DNA from: Streptacidiphilus albus JL83
GTDB taxonomy: Bacteria; Actinomycetota; Actinomycetes; Streptomycetales; Streptomycetaceae
NCBI RefSeq assembly: GCF_000744705.1
Contig: NZ_JQML01000001.1
Coordinates: forward strand, 1 to 64,000
DNA: 64,000 nucleotides
Direction of reading: 5' to 3'
Shown here in pieces: positions 25,522 to 38,068 of the stretch. Both the position numbers and the translations under genes were made by a program. Each line of letters starts with the position of its first letter. The stretch's first letter is position 1. Under the pieces are notes generated by a model that was not told the DNA's origin, did no database searches, and worked only from the letters and a program-made list of their open reading frames with translations.

Positions 25522-25878
25522 CTACTCGAACGGCTCGTCACTCCAGCGGAACCATGCCTGGTCGCCCTCGATATGAAGCAGGAACTCGGCGACAGGCCCG
25601 CTCGGAGCGGCCAGAAGCAGGTTGTTGCAGACCTGATCGACGATCCTCTCCCACTCGTCCCAGGCCTCCTCTTCCATCAGCGCGAGCTCACGATCGAACA
25701 AAGGCCTCCACTCAGCGAACGCCAGGGTGGCCACGAAGCGGCCGGACAACCAGGGGAAGTCCCCCTTCTCGATCACGATCTCCCCGACCAACTCGTCCTG
25801 CCTCAGCAGCCGCCAGACCTCGCCCGCCTCCCACACACCCGTCGCCCATTCGCTCGTCCTGAACCGTTCCGGCGACAA
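25522..25878 (-). CDS. Hypothetical protein, 118 aa
   Basis: Intact acidic protein without signal peptide: VWRLLRQDELVGEIVIEKGD, FPWLSGRFVATLAFAEWRPL, EAWDEWERIVDQVCNNLLLA and FLLHIEGDQAWFRWSDEPFE. Alternating strands and helices and many Trp suggest a compact alpha/beta fold. It resembles small conserved Streptomyces proteins of unknown function; SUKH or Imm-type immunity proteins have similar composition. Confidence 0.65.
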   Translation of the reverse strand: MSPERFRTSEWATGVWEAGEVWRLLRQDELVGEIVIEKGDFPWLSGRFVATLAFAEWRPLFDRELALMEEEAWDEWERIVDQVCNNLLLAAPSGPVAEFLLHIEGDQAWFRWSDEPFE

Positions 25879-25879
25879 C

Positions 25880-26020
25880 CTGTCATGCGCCTACGACAAC
25901 CGGATGCCAACCAGGAACAACACCGACATAGAGCCGAACACGAACGTCACGGCCTGCTTCTCCGACCCGGGCCTGACCCAGACTGCCGGCACCGCCACCT
26001 GGGCCTTCACCGAACTCTGA
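25880..26020 (+). pseudogene. Short C-terminal fragment of an unknown, possibly secreted protein
   Basis: A plus-strand end without a start: NLSCAYDNRMPTRNNTDIEP, then NTNVTACFSDPGLTQTAGTA and TWAFTEL before a stop. Asn/Thr-rich with two Cys, as in extracellular beta domains. Evidence is composition only. Confidence 0.25.
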
Positions 26021-26113
26021 CGGGTGCAGATCCAATGAGGGCCCTGGGGTGATCAAGCCGCAGGTATGTGCGTGTCGCGGGAGCGGGCCTGGCAGGCTGC
26101 GACTGACGCCCGG

Positions 26114-26816
26114 TCAGGCCGTTGTTCCCCTGTCGATCGCGCGGAGCACCCGGCCGTTGACTGACGCGACCGGGGCCCGACACTTGCTCAGAGGGACCTG
26201 GGCGCACCGGTCCCCCATCCGAACGACCAGCGAGGCCGACACACCGGGGCCGACGCCCGAGAGCCCCGCCGTCTCGCCGGTCCGGTCCAGGAACCAGCGG
26301 AGACCGACTGCGCCGAAAGGCCGCTCGGCATGGGGGGTGAGCGCCTCCCCCGCCAGGTCCGCAGGCAGCAGCGAGGCCCAGCCGAGGCCGAAGCACACCA
26401 GGTCGGCGGCCGTGGACCACAGGCCGCCCGAACTGGGCACGGTGCGGACCTCGGCCGCTGCGGGCACCAAGCCGCCGTCCGGGGCCAGGTCGGAGCCGGT
26501 CACCGCCCCTGACGCCGCGCCGGGCCGGCTACCAGGGAAGAAGGAGTCATCCATGCGAGCGCGTCGAGCACCAGGCGGACCGCCGACTGCGGGTAGGGCA
26601 CGCGGGTGAGGTCGGCAACCAGCCGCCCGAGCACCGCGTACCCGCCCCCACAGCGCCCGGACCTGCCGGGCGACCCGTCGCACGGCGCCGGCGGGCCGCC
26701 GAGCGCAACCAGGTCCCGAGCTTCGAGTCGGACAGGTGGGCGCGCAACTCGTCAGGGTCGGGCAGTGACCAGCCGGGATCGGTGAGCCGTGGAATTCGAC
26801 GAAACGCGCCGGTCAC
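26114..26816 (-). pseudogene. Beta-lactamase-family serine hydrolase, N-terminally truncated and frameshifted
   Basis: The minus strand reads LTDPGWSLPDPDELRAHLSD, then, in another frame, GGYAVLGRLVADLTRVPYPQ and SAVRLVLDAL, then MDDSFFPGSRPGAASGAVTG, VPSSGGLWSTAADLVCFGLG and SVNGRVLRAID. The order (YAVLG as the Tyr-x-Asn-like motif region, G-DDS/T, PSSGGLWSTAADL) is that of class C beta-lactamase/esterase-type hydrolases. The SxxK half is absent, and at least two frameshifts (near 26690 and 26555) interrupt the rest. Confidence 0.65.
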
Positions 26817-26832
26817 ACGGTCGCTTCGGTAG

Positions 26833-29783
<2,951 letters not shown>

Positions 29784-29999
29784 GCCACGCCCCCCGTTCT
29801 GCTGACTCCCCGCAGCCCCCCGCGAGGTAACTGGAACCATCCGGATTCGTCCGGACCTCACCGAGATCATTGTGACGTACCGGTCAAGCAACGCAGAGTG
29901 GTCGCAGCAGAAGACGGGGGACATCCGCCGACTACGTGGGGCCACCGTCTTCCCGATCATCCGCCAACATCCGTGCAATGCAACGATTGTGAGGACGAG

Positions 30000-30395
30000 A
30001 TGAGTGCAACCCGCCCGATCACCGGCAAGATCCGCCGCGTGACCGCAATGACCACCCTCGCCGTGGTGACGGCCACCGTGGGCCTGGCCGCAGCGCCCAG
30101 CGCCCAGGCGTCGGGCGCCAACTGGCTGGCGCACAGCGGCGGCTGCACCGCCTGGACCATCTGGACGGCCAACGAGGTCACCGGTTGGGTCAACTCCGGT
30201 AACGGCGACATCTGCGAGGTGGTGATCCTCCAGAACGGCGCCTCACCGAACGCGAACACCACCACGGGTGCCAATGCGCCCACGAAGACGTACTGGCACG
30301 GTTACGCATCCAACGGCACGCTGCTCACCGACGTGGTCGAGTTCAGGGACATCACCAAGGACCTCGGCTTCGTCAAGAGCCCGGTCTACAACTGA
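30000..30395 (+). CDS. Small secreted protein, 131 aa
   Basis: ATG 30000 follows GAGGACG. A signal peptide of about 37 residues (RVTAMTTLAVVTATVGLAAA, cleavage after AQA) is followed by a mature domain of about 93 aa: GGCTAWTIWTANEVTGWVNS, GDICEVVILQNGASPN and VVEFRDITKDLGFVKS. Two Cys could pair. I recognise no family; the beta-rich pattern and position beside the STAND regulator suggest that its expression could be controlled by it. A strong hairpin follows the stop. Confidence 0.8.
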   Translation: MSATRPITGKIRRVTAMTTLAVVTATVGLAAAPSAQASGANWLAHSGGCTAWTIWTANEVTGWVNSGNGDICEVVILQNGASPNANTTTGANAPTKTYWHGYASNGTLLTDVVEFRDITKDLGFVKSPVYN

Positions 30396-30414
30396 GCCGA
30401 CTGAGCCAACCTGT

Positions 30415-30454
30415 GGCACGGGTCTCCCGCGAGGACTGGCGGGAGTCCCGTGCC
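30415..30454 (+). terminator. Strong hairpin terminator after the secreted protein gene
   Basis: GGCACGGGTCTCCCGC, 8-base loop, GCGGGAGTCCCGTGCC: a 16-bp stem with one mismatch, 20 bases beyond the stop at 30395. Confidence 0.75.
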
Positions 30455-30833
30455 GCCTCTGCAGGGCTCCCGCTCCCGGCGGGGCACAGCGCCGTGGGGG
30501 ATGTGCCCGTTCCGCCACGGGGGTGCGGAGCAGGCGCGTGCGCATTGCGGGCGTCCTCGTCCTGGAGCAGGGCGGCGAGGTCGCCGAGCGAGGTGCTACG
30601 GGTGGGGGTGCGTGCGGCCAGAAACTTCGAGCGGACCACCAGCAGTGCCGAGGGGATGGTCTACTGGTTGATGACCCTGCTCATGACCCGTCGCCTGGCC
30701 CGGCCACGCTCGCCGTCGCCCTCTGCCCGGGCACGCTGCTCGCGGTCCGCGTGGACCCCGCCGACTTCACCGACCGGTCAGCCGTCGATCCGGAGGCCGT
30801 GGTGGTCCTGCGTGCGCAGACAGGCGTGCCTGG
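30455..30833. other. No gene recognised
   Basis: About 380 bases between a plus-strand terminator and a minus-strand gene end. All frames are open for a while, but none shows a start signal or domain. Confidence 0.4.
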
Positions 30834-31334
30834 TCAGCAGTGGCCGTCGGAGTTGCCCGAGTTCGCGCCGTTAGCATAGGCATGCCAAGAGCCGTAGGCA
30901 TAGCAGTTGCCCCCGCCAAGGAAGGTGTTCGCACTCGCCTGCCAGGTGTCAGGGCTCGCGCTGTGGATGTTGACCCAGTTCGTCCAGACATCCGGCGAAC
31001 CGCTGGCGTAGCCGCCGCCTTCGCCCTGCTGGGAGTAGTTCGAGCTATCGACGAAGACGTTGACATACTGGTTGGGATTCTTGCTCGCGAAGCCGCTGGC
31101 CCACTGGTAATGGGCGCGGGCGTAGTCGACGCCGCCGCAAACCTCGTACTGCTGCTCGACCTGACCGACCTCGGTGGTCCCGGAGTAGATCGTGCCGGGA
31201 GAGCCGATGTTGATGACCGAGCAGTCCGCCGCGGCGGCTTGCGCGGTGCCGGCGGTGCCGAGGCTGATGCCGGTCGCGGCGAGTGCGGTGGCGGTGAGGG
31301 CGACGGTGAGGCGTATGTTCCGGATCTTGAGCAT
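30834..31334 (-). CDS. Secreted Asn/Ser/Tyr-rich protein, 166 aa
   Basis: ATG 31334 with GGAGAAGGGCACCCC upstream. The signal peptide is about 34 residues (LTVALTATALAATGISLGTA, cleavage after AQA). The mature protein is rich in Asn, Ser, Gly, Tyr and Trp (YNWASGF-like QWASGFASKNPNQYVNVFVD, SNYSQQGEGGGYASG, NCYAYGSWHAYANGANSGNS) with three to four Cys. This composition is typical of extracellular beta-structured or cell-surface proteins. No family is recognised. Confidence 0.8.
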   Translation of the reverse strand: MLKIRNIRLTVALTATALAATGISLGTAGTAQAAAADCSVINIGSPGTIYSGTTEVGQVEQQYEVCGGVDYARAHYQWASGFASKNPNQYVNVFVDSSNYSQQGEGGGYASGSPDVWTNWVNIHSASPDTWQASANTFLGGGNCYAYGSWHAYANGANSGNSDGHC

Positions 31335-32278
31335 GGGGTGCCCTTCTCCTGGGTGCTGGATCGCTGCGGGGTTGTTCCTCAGTGGCTGGCGGCACCACGT
31401 TGGCCGGGACTTCGGGGCGCGTCTTGTTCAAATGCGACACCACCTGCTCAGCCGACGTGGAAGTGCTGGCCCTACCTTCCGCGCGGCGCCCGGGGCCGGG
31501 GACGGCGGACAGCGTCTGCACCAGGGGGAGTTCATGGAGTGCGTCACCCGAACCTTCGCCGTCCTCGCCTTGGGCGCGTTGATCGCGGTCCCGTCGGCGG
31601 CCGGCGAGTGGCCCGTCGACAAAACGCACGCGCCCCGGGACCTCGCCCACCCCTGGACACCACCGCCGCACCGACGAAACCGCCCGACCGGCCTCGCCTG
31701 ACCCGGCCGTTCGTTCGTTCGACAGGACGATGCGCCCGGCCACCGACCGATCTCGTGGCCATCTGAACCCTTCGAGCCGGCCGGGCCGTCCCCGGCGTGG
31801 CGCACCAGGTGCAGTCCCCGCCTCGTGCGCGGCCGTCGCCATCGGAGCTCGATACCCAGCTGCGCGCCCAGCTCCCGGAAACCCAGGGCGGCGCCGACCC
31901 CGCCGGGACTCGGGCACCCGAGCCCGCCACTGCCGCAGCAGACCGGCGGCAAGGACGCGCGCGGCGGTCGCCGAAGCCGTCAACCGGGCCGGCCCACGGC
32001 CCCGCCACACGGGCGCGGTCAGCACGCTGATGCGGGCAGTCCGGCGCCGCCGCAGAACAGAGCGCCGGTCGGACGGCGCGGCCCTCTTCAAGGGGGCCCA
32101 GGCCGGGTCCCAGGCCGGGTCCGAGAGCCGGACCGCCAGCCCGCCGAACGCCCCGACGTCACCGGGGACTGCGTCGGAAGCTGCGCATCCACACCCGCCG
32201 CGACACCGACCAGTTCCTGCGGTCTTTCTCAATTACTCTGCCTCGCCCATAATTTACGTGAGCATGGCGGGGGGAGCG
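31335..32278. other. Large interval without a confident gene
   Basis: About 940 bases. The long minus-strand frame across it is Arg/Ala-rich and continues antisense through the secreted gene, so it is not convincing. A minus-strand stretch near 31820-31980 (FRELGAQLGIELRWRRPRTR) has some protein character and may be a decayed fragment. Unassigned. Confidence 0.4.
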
Positions 32279-32890
32279 ATGGCTGACGACAACCACGAAT
32301 ATCGGTGGGTAGGGGTGATTACGGTTGCCCTGGCCATCCTGGCGTTCTTCGGCGTCAACAACTGGAAGCAGCTGCAAAGCGCTCTCAACCCCTCGCCGAC
32401 ACCGACTGCCGCGTACAGTCCGGTGTTGGTGTCAGTGCCGACAGCGACACCGACCGTGCCGGATCCGCCGTACACGGAACCGGCGACAGCAACGCCGTTC
32501 CCCACGCCCACGCCCACGCCACCGCCCGCGCCATCGCCCACGCCCACGCCGTCGGACACGCCCTGCACCGCCCTGTACTGCGGCGAAGCCCAGTTCATCA
32601 GGACGTCCTTCGACTGGGGCGGCTCAGCGTGTGGGACTGACAACTGCTCGGTGAACGCCACCTTCCAGAACGACGGCAGTATCGCGGGCTCGGCAACAGT
32701 GACGTTCACCATCACCGGGCTTCAGTACGGGAAGCTCGTGTACACGAACCTCGCGCAATGCTCCGACGCCATCCCCGAGACCCCGCCGGGCGGAGTGGCG
32801 AGCGTGAGCTGCACGGCCTACTCGCAGGGCATCAAGAACTTCAGTACCTACCCCGGCGTCCAGTTCGGCGTAACGATCAAGGCCAGCTGA
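32279..32890 (+). CDS. Membrane-anchored extracellular protein with Pro/Thr-rich stalk
   Basis: A 203-aa protein. ATG 32279 is chosen because GGGGGGAG lies five bases upstream; ATG 32264 is an alternative. One membrane helix near residues 12-32 (WVGVITVALAILAFFGV) leads to a stalk of Pro/Thr/Ala (TPFPTPTPTPPPAPSPTPTP) and a C-terminal domain of about 105 aa with four Cys (CTALYCGEAQFIRTSFDWGG, GSACGTDNCSVNATFQNDGS, ATVTFTITGLQYGKLVY). The beta-sandwich character of the domain suggests adhesion or ligand binding. No enzyme motif is seen. Confidence 0.8.
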   Translation: MADDNHEYRWVGVITVALAILAFFGVNNWKQLQSALNPSPTPTAAYSPVLVSVPTATPTVPDPPYTEPATATPFPTPTPTPPPAPSPTPTPSDTPCTALYCGEAQFIRTSFDWGGSACGTDNCSVNATFQNDGSIAGSATVTFTITGLQYGKLVYTNLAQCSDAIPETPPGGVASVSCTAYSQGIKNFSTYPGVQFGVTIKAS

Positions 32891-33407
32891 GAACCTGAGC
32901 GGAATTTCCCTCGCACAGCGGCGGGCACAGCAGCCGGAAGGGCCGGGCCGCCGGCGGCTCGGCCAGGGCGGGGTCAGTGCCAGTGGACGGACAGAGGCTG
33001 CGGCAGGTCGGTCAGGATCGCGGTGGCCAGGGGGCCGCAGGTGGCGACGGGCAGCCGGCCGCGCGCGGTGGCGGGGACGAACCGGGTCGGGGCCGGTGGT
33101 CGGACGGTGCTCGGGGCGGCGGCGGGCTGGTCCGGGATGGACGTGGGCACGGCTGTGGGTCGACACCGCAGCGACGGTACTGACGCACGGCGACAGCGCG
33201 ATGTCCGCCCGCCGCGTCCAGGACGTCGTGGATGCGGCTCCCGCAGCCGGACGGCCCGACGGGCCGTCACATCGCGCCCCCGGACAGTTCTTACGGACCT
33301 CGAACGTCGGCCGGCGAAACCGTCTCAGCCACTCCTTCTCCGCCTAGCGTCATGGGCAGACGACACCGGTCGTGGACTCATTTCGTTTTCTGCAGGGAGA
33401 GTTACCG
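32891..33407. other. Intergenic, no confident gene
   Basis: About 515 bases. A minus-strand end at 32974 (VATCGPLATAILTDLPQPLS) looks protein-like but has no usable start nearby. It probably holds the promoter of the beta-propeller gene. Confidence 0.4.
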
Positions 33408-34559
33408 ATGAAGCTCATCCGTACGGCCCGCGGCGCGGCCATCGCCGTCGCCACCGCCGCAGCCACCGCACTGCTCGCCGTGCCCGCCAGCGCCGTCACG
33501 GCCGACCACGCGCACCGCCCGGCCTCCGGCTCGCCGGTGTTCGTGCAGAGCGACAACACCGCCGGGAACACCGTCGTCGCCTACGACCGCGCCGCGGACG
33601 GCAGCCTCACCCGGGCCGGCGTCTACAGCACCGGCGGCCTGGGCGGAGTACTGGCCGGATCGGTCGCGGACCACCTCGCCTCGGAGGGCTCGCTGGCCTA
33701 CGACCACACGCACCACCTGCTCTACGCCGTCAACGCGGGCAGCAACACCGTCACCGTCTTCGCGGTCCACGGCGACCGGCTCACCCAGACCCAGGTCCTC
33801 CCCTCCGGCGGCACCTTCCCGGTCAGCATCGCGGTGCACGGCAACCTCGTCTACGTGCTCAACGCGCTCGACGGAGGGTCGATCCAGGGCTACGTGCGCG
33901 AGGGCAAGAGCCTGGTCGCCGTGGCCTCCTGGAACCGCGCGCTCGGCCTGGACCCCACCGCCACACCGCAGTTCACACACACCCCCGGGCAGATCTCCTT
34001 CACCCCCGACGGCTCGGCCCTGGTGGTCACCACCAAGGCCGCCGGCAACAGCATCGACGTCTTCCCGCTCGGCACGTTCGACGCCCCCGCAGCACAGCCC
34101 GCGGTGAACGCCGAACCCGGCACCGTGCCGTTCGGCTTCACCTTCGATCAGGCCGGACGGCTGCAGGTCACCGAGGTCGGCCCCGGCACCGTCGCGAGCT
34201 TCACGATCAGCCGTGAAGGTACTCTCAGGGCCCTGGGCTCGGCAGCGACCGCACAGGCCGCGACCTGCTGGATCGTCCGGGCCGGCGACAGGCTCTACAC
34301 CTCCAACGCCGGCAGCGGCACCCTGTCCGGCTTCCAGGACAGTGCGAGCGACGGCACCCTGACGCCCCTCGGCAACACCGCCACCGACCCGGGCACCGTG
34401 GACGCGGCAGCCACCCCCGACGGCCGGTTCCTCTACGTGCAGACCGGAGCCGACGGCATCGTCGACTCGTTCCGGGTCAACACCGACGGCACGCTCACCG
34501 CCACCGGCTCGGTGACGGTACCCGGGGCAGTCGGCGGGGAAGGAATAGCGGTCGGCTGA
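33408..34559 (+). CDS. Secreted beta-propeller protein (lactonase/YncE-like)
   Basis: A 383-aa protein from ATG 33408, with AGGGAGAG seven bases upstream. Signal peptide of about 30 residues (GAAIAVATAAATALLAVPAS). Seven or so repeats follow of the form NTVVAYDRAADGSLTRAGVY, NTVTVFAVHGDRLTQTQVLP, ISFTPDGSALVVTTKAAGNS, FTFDQAGRLQVTEVGPGTVA and DGRFLYVQTGADGIVDSFRV. This is the pattern of the 7-bladed lactonase/6-phosphogluconolactonase-like propellers. The secreted actinobacterial branch has no proven substrate. Given the GBL genes in the same window, a lactone-related role is a thought only. Confidence 0.85.
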   Translation: MKLIRTARGAAIAVATAAATALLAVPASAVTADHAHRPASGSPVFVQSDNTAGNTVVAYDRAADGSLTRAGVYSTGGLGGVLAGSVADHLASEGSLAYDHTHHLLYAVNAGSNTVTVFAVHGDRLTQTQVLPSGGTFPVSIAVHGNLVYVLNALDGGSIQGYVREGKSLVAVASWNRALGLDPTATPQFTHTPGQISFTPDGSALVVTTKAAGNSIDVFPLGTFDAPAAQPAVNAEPGTVPFGFTFDQAGRLQVTEVGPGTVASFTISREGTLRALGSAATAQAATCWIVRAGDRLYTSNAGSGTLSGFQDSASDGTLTPLGNTATDPGTVDAAATPDGRFLYVQTGADGIVDSFRVNTDGTLTATGSVTVPGAVGGEGIAVG

Positions 34560-34713
34560 ACACACCCGGAGGCCTTTGGGCCCACAGACGCGACCGGGTG
34601 AGCCGACCCGGGCCACGTCTGACAGGGACGCCCGGATCACCCGCTCGCCGACGACGAGCGGAAGCCGCCCAGCGTCCGGCCACACGGCCCCGGACCTACC
34701 GCCCGGCCTCACC

Positions 34714-35082
34714 TCACGGCAGGGTGGCGCCACCCGCAGGCGGATACGGCCCGATCTCGGCCGCCCACTCGGCCTCCGTCGACACCGACTCGGCCGGCAA
34801 CCGGGCCGTGACCACGAACGGCCCACCCGAGCAGGCCTGGCGTCCCCAGGCCTGCTCGAACTCCAAGTCCAGGCCGACGCCCAGTTCGACCGGACCCACA
34901 TCGCTCCGGGTGAACGCGAAGGCCACGTCGGGCCCGGCGAAGTCCAACCGGCCACTGCCTTCCTGATCGGAACCGGAAGATCAGGTCGCCGCCCGACCGA
35001 GCCGACAGGCCAACTCGACGGCGTCGTCCGCCGTCAACACCTGCCGGCGGAACGACCTCGCCCCCTGCAGGCAGTGCACCGA
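34714..35082 (-). pseudogene. Hypothetical protein with in-frame stop, possibly WapI-type
   Basis: One frame reads VHCLQGARSFRRQVLTADDA, VELACRLGRAAT, a TGA stop near 34984, then GRLDFAGPDVAFAFTRSDVG, PVELGVGLDLEFEQAWGRQA and AEWAAEIGPYPP to the stop at 34714. The second part resembles the end of WapI-like immunity proteins (D-F-GPDV-F, L-FE, W--EI--YP). The gene could instead start at TTG 34947 as a 77-aa protein. It lies downstream of the gene at 35092 in the same direction. Confidence 0.4.
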
Positions 35083-35091
35083 CCCGTCGGG

Positions 35092-35871
35092 TCACATGCC
35101 GGCGGTGCCCCGGTCCACATAGTCGCCCCGGCTCGCGGCAGCCAGCAGGTCGAAGCCGGTCGCCCGGGAGATGAGCCACGTCAGCAGGCCGAGTACCGGG
35201 ACGATGAGGAACCCCAGCAGCGCGTAGGGCAGGGTGCTCTTCTTGGCTGCCGCTGGGACGGCGGCGGTGACCGGGGCGGTCGGGGCGGCCACGGGCAGGG
35301 TCAGCAGGGCCTGGTGCAGCGAGCCGACCACCGCGCTCAGCGCCGCCTGCGGACTGTCCGGGAACCGTTGCCCCGCCTGGGCAACGGCCTGGTCGGTGGC
35401 GCCGTCCGTCAGCACCAGCCCGTAGGCGCCCAGATGGCCGCCCACCAGGACCACGCAGTAGCCGGGAACCGTCGTCCCCGGATCCGCGGTGGCCGGTGGC
35501 AGCTCAAGTTGGGTGCAGAGGTACTGGGCCATCTGGTCCGGGCTGCCGTAGGTCCGCAGGGCCGGGCTGTCCACCAGCTCCGCCACCACCCCGTCACCGT
35601 CGCTCCTCACCAGCGCCCCCAGCGCCCCCTGCTGCTGCTCGGTGCCCGCGGACGCGCCCGGGGCGATGTACAGCGGACCGGTCCGCAGCGCCTGCGCGGC
35701 CACGCCGATACCACCGTCCAGCAGCGACCCCCCGGCAGCGGCCGCGGTCGTTGCCACCCCCGACACCAGAAGCAGGGCGATCACCGGCACCGCGACCGGA
35801 CGCCGAAGCGCGCCCAACCCCCCGCGGAACCCCCGGTGTGCCTGGAGCCTTGCTAACACTGAGAGTCGCAT
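35092..35871 (-). CDS. Membrane protein, 259 aa, two membrane helices
   Basis: ATG 35871. A helix near residues 25-48 (AVPVIALLLVSGVATTAAAA) and another near 218-240 (LPYALLGFLIVPVLGLLTWL) enclose an outside domain of about 165 aa: LRTGPLYIAPGASAGTEQQQ, GALGALVRSDGDGVVAELVD and TTVPGYCVVLVGGHLGAYGL. The arrangement of an N-terminal anchor, an outside domain beginning VYI-P-AS, and a C-terminal anchor is common in actinobacterial proteins of unknown role, related in layout to TPM-domain proteins. No catalytic motif is clear. Confidence 0.75.
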   Translation of the reverse strand: MRLSVLARLQAHRGFRGGLGALRRPVAVPVIALLLVSGVATTAAAAGGSLLDGGIGVAAQALRTGPLYIAPGASAGTEQQQGALGALVRSDGDGVVAELVDSPALRTYGSPDQMAQYLCTQLELPPATADPGTTVPGYCVVLVGGHLGAYGLVLTDGATDQAVAQAGQRFPDSPQAALSAVVGSLHQALLTLPVAAPTAPVTAAVPAAAKKSTLPYALLGFLIVPVLGLLTWLISRATGFDLLAAASRGDYVDRGTAGM

Positions 35872-36132
35872 CCCCGCCTCCGCTCACTGTCGGCACTTCA
35901 TAGTGCTCCCGCGCGCGGGCGGGCGAAAGGGCTCAGGACCCGGCTCCTGTCCTGACCGCTACCCATCGGCACCCGGGGGTCTCGTCACCCTCGGGCAGTC
36001 GGCCACCGCCGGCGAGGGCTTCAGCAACTTCGGCAGCACCCTCCGCGTCCCGTCGGCGGACTGTCAGATCGGCTGCTACGACCACTCCGTCCTCGCAGGA
36101 GAACGCAACGCGGGCAGGTGGCGCCGAGTGAG

Positions 36133-36795
36133 TTACGGCGGTGGTGTTCTGTGGCCCATCTCGTAGGCGGTGATCACGAGTTGAACCCTGTCGCGGGCGC
36201 CCAATTTGGTGTAGAGCCGGGCTACGTGGGACTTGGCGGTGGCTACCGAGATGAAGAGTTCGGCGGCGATTTCGGTGTTCGAGCGGCCTCGGGCGACCAG
36301 GGTGAGGACCTCCTGTTCGCGCTGGGTGATGTCCTCGATCGGCTGGGGGGACCGCTGGGGGGTGGGAGCGGGGGCGCGGAGGAATTCGGCGATCAGGCGG
36401 CGGGTGACGCCCGGGGCGATGAGGGCGTCTCCGGCGGCGACTATGCGGATCGCTGCGAGGATGTCGTCCACCGCCATGTCCTTGACTACGAAGCCGCTTG
36501 CTCCGGCACGCAGTGCGCCGTAGACGTGGTCGTCCTCGTCGAAGGTGGTCAGTACCAGGATGCGGGTGGTGCTGGAGGCGGCGGTGATCAGGCGGGTGGC
36601 CTCGATGCCGTCCATGCCGGGCATCCGGATGTCCATCACCACCACGTCGGGGCTCAGTTCCCGGGCAAGTCGTACCGCCTCGGCGCCTGTGGCGGCTTCG
36701 GCGACGACGTCCAGGTCGGGGTGGTCGGCCATGATCACGCGCAGGCCGGAGCGGACCAGTGGCTGGTCGTCGGCGAGGACGACGCTGATGGTCAT
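36133..36795 (-). CDS. NarL/LuxR-family response regulator (DesR-like)
   Basis: A 220-aa regulator. Receiver domain with acidic pocket ADD (residues 8-10), phospho-acceptor Asp55 (VVVMDIRMPGMDG), Thr near 83 and Lys in FVVKDM. A short linker precedes the LuxR HTH (ITQREQEVLTLVARGRSNTE, IAAELFISVATAKSHVARLY). It overlaps the kinase gene at 36792 by four bases (ATGA), so the pair is translated together. Probable targets are the divergent ABC genes at 38069-39834. Confidence 0.95.
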   Translation of the reverse strand: MTISVVLADDQPLVRSGLRVIMADHPDLDVVAEAATGAEAVRLARELSPDVVVMDIRMPGMDGIEATRLITAASSTTRILVLTTFDEDDHVYGALRAGASGFVVKDMAVDDILAAIRIVAAGDALIAPGVTRRLIAEFLRAPAPTPQRSPQPIEDITQREQEVLTLVARGRSNTEIAAELFISVATAKSHVARLYTKLGARDRVQLVITAYEMGHRTPPP

Positions 36796-37937
36796 CGCAC
36801 GCCCGCCCGGGACGCGACGGGCTCGGGAAGGGGCAGTCGGGCTGTCACCTGGAAGCCGCCCCCGGGGCGCGGCCCGGCGCTGAACCGGCCGTGCAGCAGG
36901 CTGACGCGCTCCCGCATGCCGGTGATGCCGAAGCCGGATCCCTGCGCGCCCGGCGTGCCGCGACCGTCGTCGAGGACCTCCACGGACAGTTCCTGTGCTC
37001 CGTAGTCGATGGACACCCGGCAGTGCCCGGTGTCCGCGTGACGGACCACGTTGGTCACCGCCTCCTGCACGATCCGGTAGGCGGACAGGTCGATGTCGGC
37101 CGGTAGCCGGCGCCGCTCGCCGGCCCAGCGCACGTCGACCCGAACCCCCGCGTCCGCGGTCGCCACCGCCAGCCGCTCGATGTCCGCCAGGCCCGGCGCG
37201 GGGGCGAGCGGCGCTTGCGAGGAGTCGGTGTGCGGTTCGGTCTGACGCAGCGCCACCAGCGTGCGCCGGAGGCCCGACAGGGTCTCGCGGCTGGTGGTCT
37301 CGATGGCCCGCAGCGCCTTGCGGGCCTCCGTCGGTTGCGTCTCGATGACCCGGCTGCCCACCCCGGCCTGGATGGCGATGATGCCGACACTGTGCGCGAC
37401 CATGTCGTGCAACTCCCTGGCTATCCTGAGTCGTTCGGCGGTAACCGCCTTGGCCACCTCCTGCGAGCGCAGGGCCACCGTGTGCTCGCGACGCTCGCGG
37501 ATCAGCAGCCCGATCATGCAGGCGGTGGCCGTCACCAGGAGGGCGATCAAGCCGACGAACAGGCCGTCCGGCCCATCTGTGAAGCCGTCGACGGTCACCA
37601 ACTGCAGCGTGGCGCACACCGCGACGGCGACGGTCGCGACGCGACGCGACCGGGCAACGACGACGAGGCACAGCACCAGGTCCACCGCCAGGAACGGGGC
37701 GAACCGGCCCGGACTCTGGCCCAGGCTGACCGGCACCAGGACGATGGAGCCGACCAGCGTCATCGCCAGGGCCAGTAGCGGCCTGTGGCGCAGAACCCCG
37801 ACGAGCAGGCCGGAAGCGAGCAGTGCCCCCATGGCGAGCAGAGTGCCGGAGGCGCGGGGCGCGAGGCCCACCAGCAGCAGCAGCGTGACGGGGTACAGCA
37901 GTCCCCCGCCCCAGGCCATCAGCCTCGTCTTTGTCAT
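36792..37937 (-). CDS. Sensor histidine kinase, HisKA_3 (DesK-like) type
   Basis: A 381-aa kinase. Five or six membrane helices fill residues 8-160 with almost no outside loops, so it senses something in or at the membrane. The phosphorylated His is in RLRIARELHDMVAHSVGIIA. The ATP-binding part has YRIVQEAVTNVVRHADTGHC (N box) and DDGRGTPGAQGSGFGITGMR (G box). It is the usual partner of LuxR-type regulators, and the two overlap. Divergent from an ABC exporter 132 bases away, an arrangement known for self-resistance or stress export. Confidence 0.95.
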   Translation of the reverse strand: MTKTRLMAWGGGLLYPVTLLLLVGLAPRASGTLLAMGALLASGLLVGVLRHRPLLALAMTLVGSIVLVPVSLGQSPGRFAPFLAVDLVLCLVVVARSRRVATVAVAVCATLQLVTVDGFTDGPDGLFVGLIALLVTATACMIGLLIRERREHTVALRSQEVAKAVTAERLRIARELHDMVAHSVGIIAIQAGVGSRVIETQPTEARKALRAIETTSRETLSGLRRTLVALRQTEPHTDSSQAPLAPAPGLADIERLAVATADAGVRVDVRWAGERRRLPADIDLSAYRIVQEAVTNVVRHADTGHCRVSIDYGAQELSVEVLDDGRGTPGAQGSGFGITGMRERVSLLHGRFSAGPRPGGGFQVTARLPLPEPVASRAGVR

Positions 37938-38068
37938 CCCGCGAGACTATCCGGGCTTCGCCTGCGGGACATTGGCCCACGGGCGTACTCCCCGGGGCTG
38001 ATCGGCCCGTGCGACTGCCGCCCCCGGCCCGATGTCCCGGCCGGGGCCCGACCGGCAGGATCGGCACC

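Noticed and set aside
31045-32232. A 395-aa minus-strand protein
   Set aside because: Arg/Pro-rich frame running antisense through a good secreted-protein gene, without recognisable domains.
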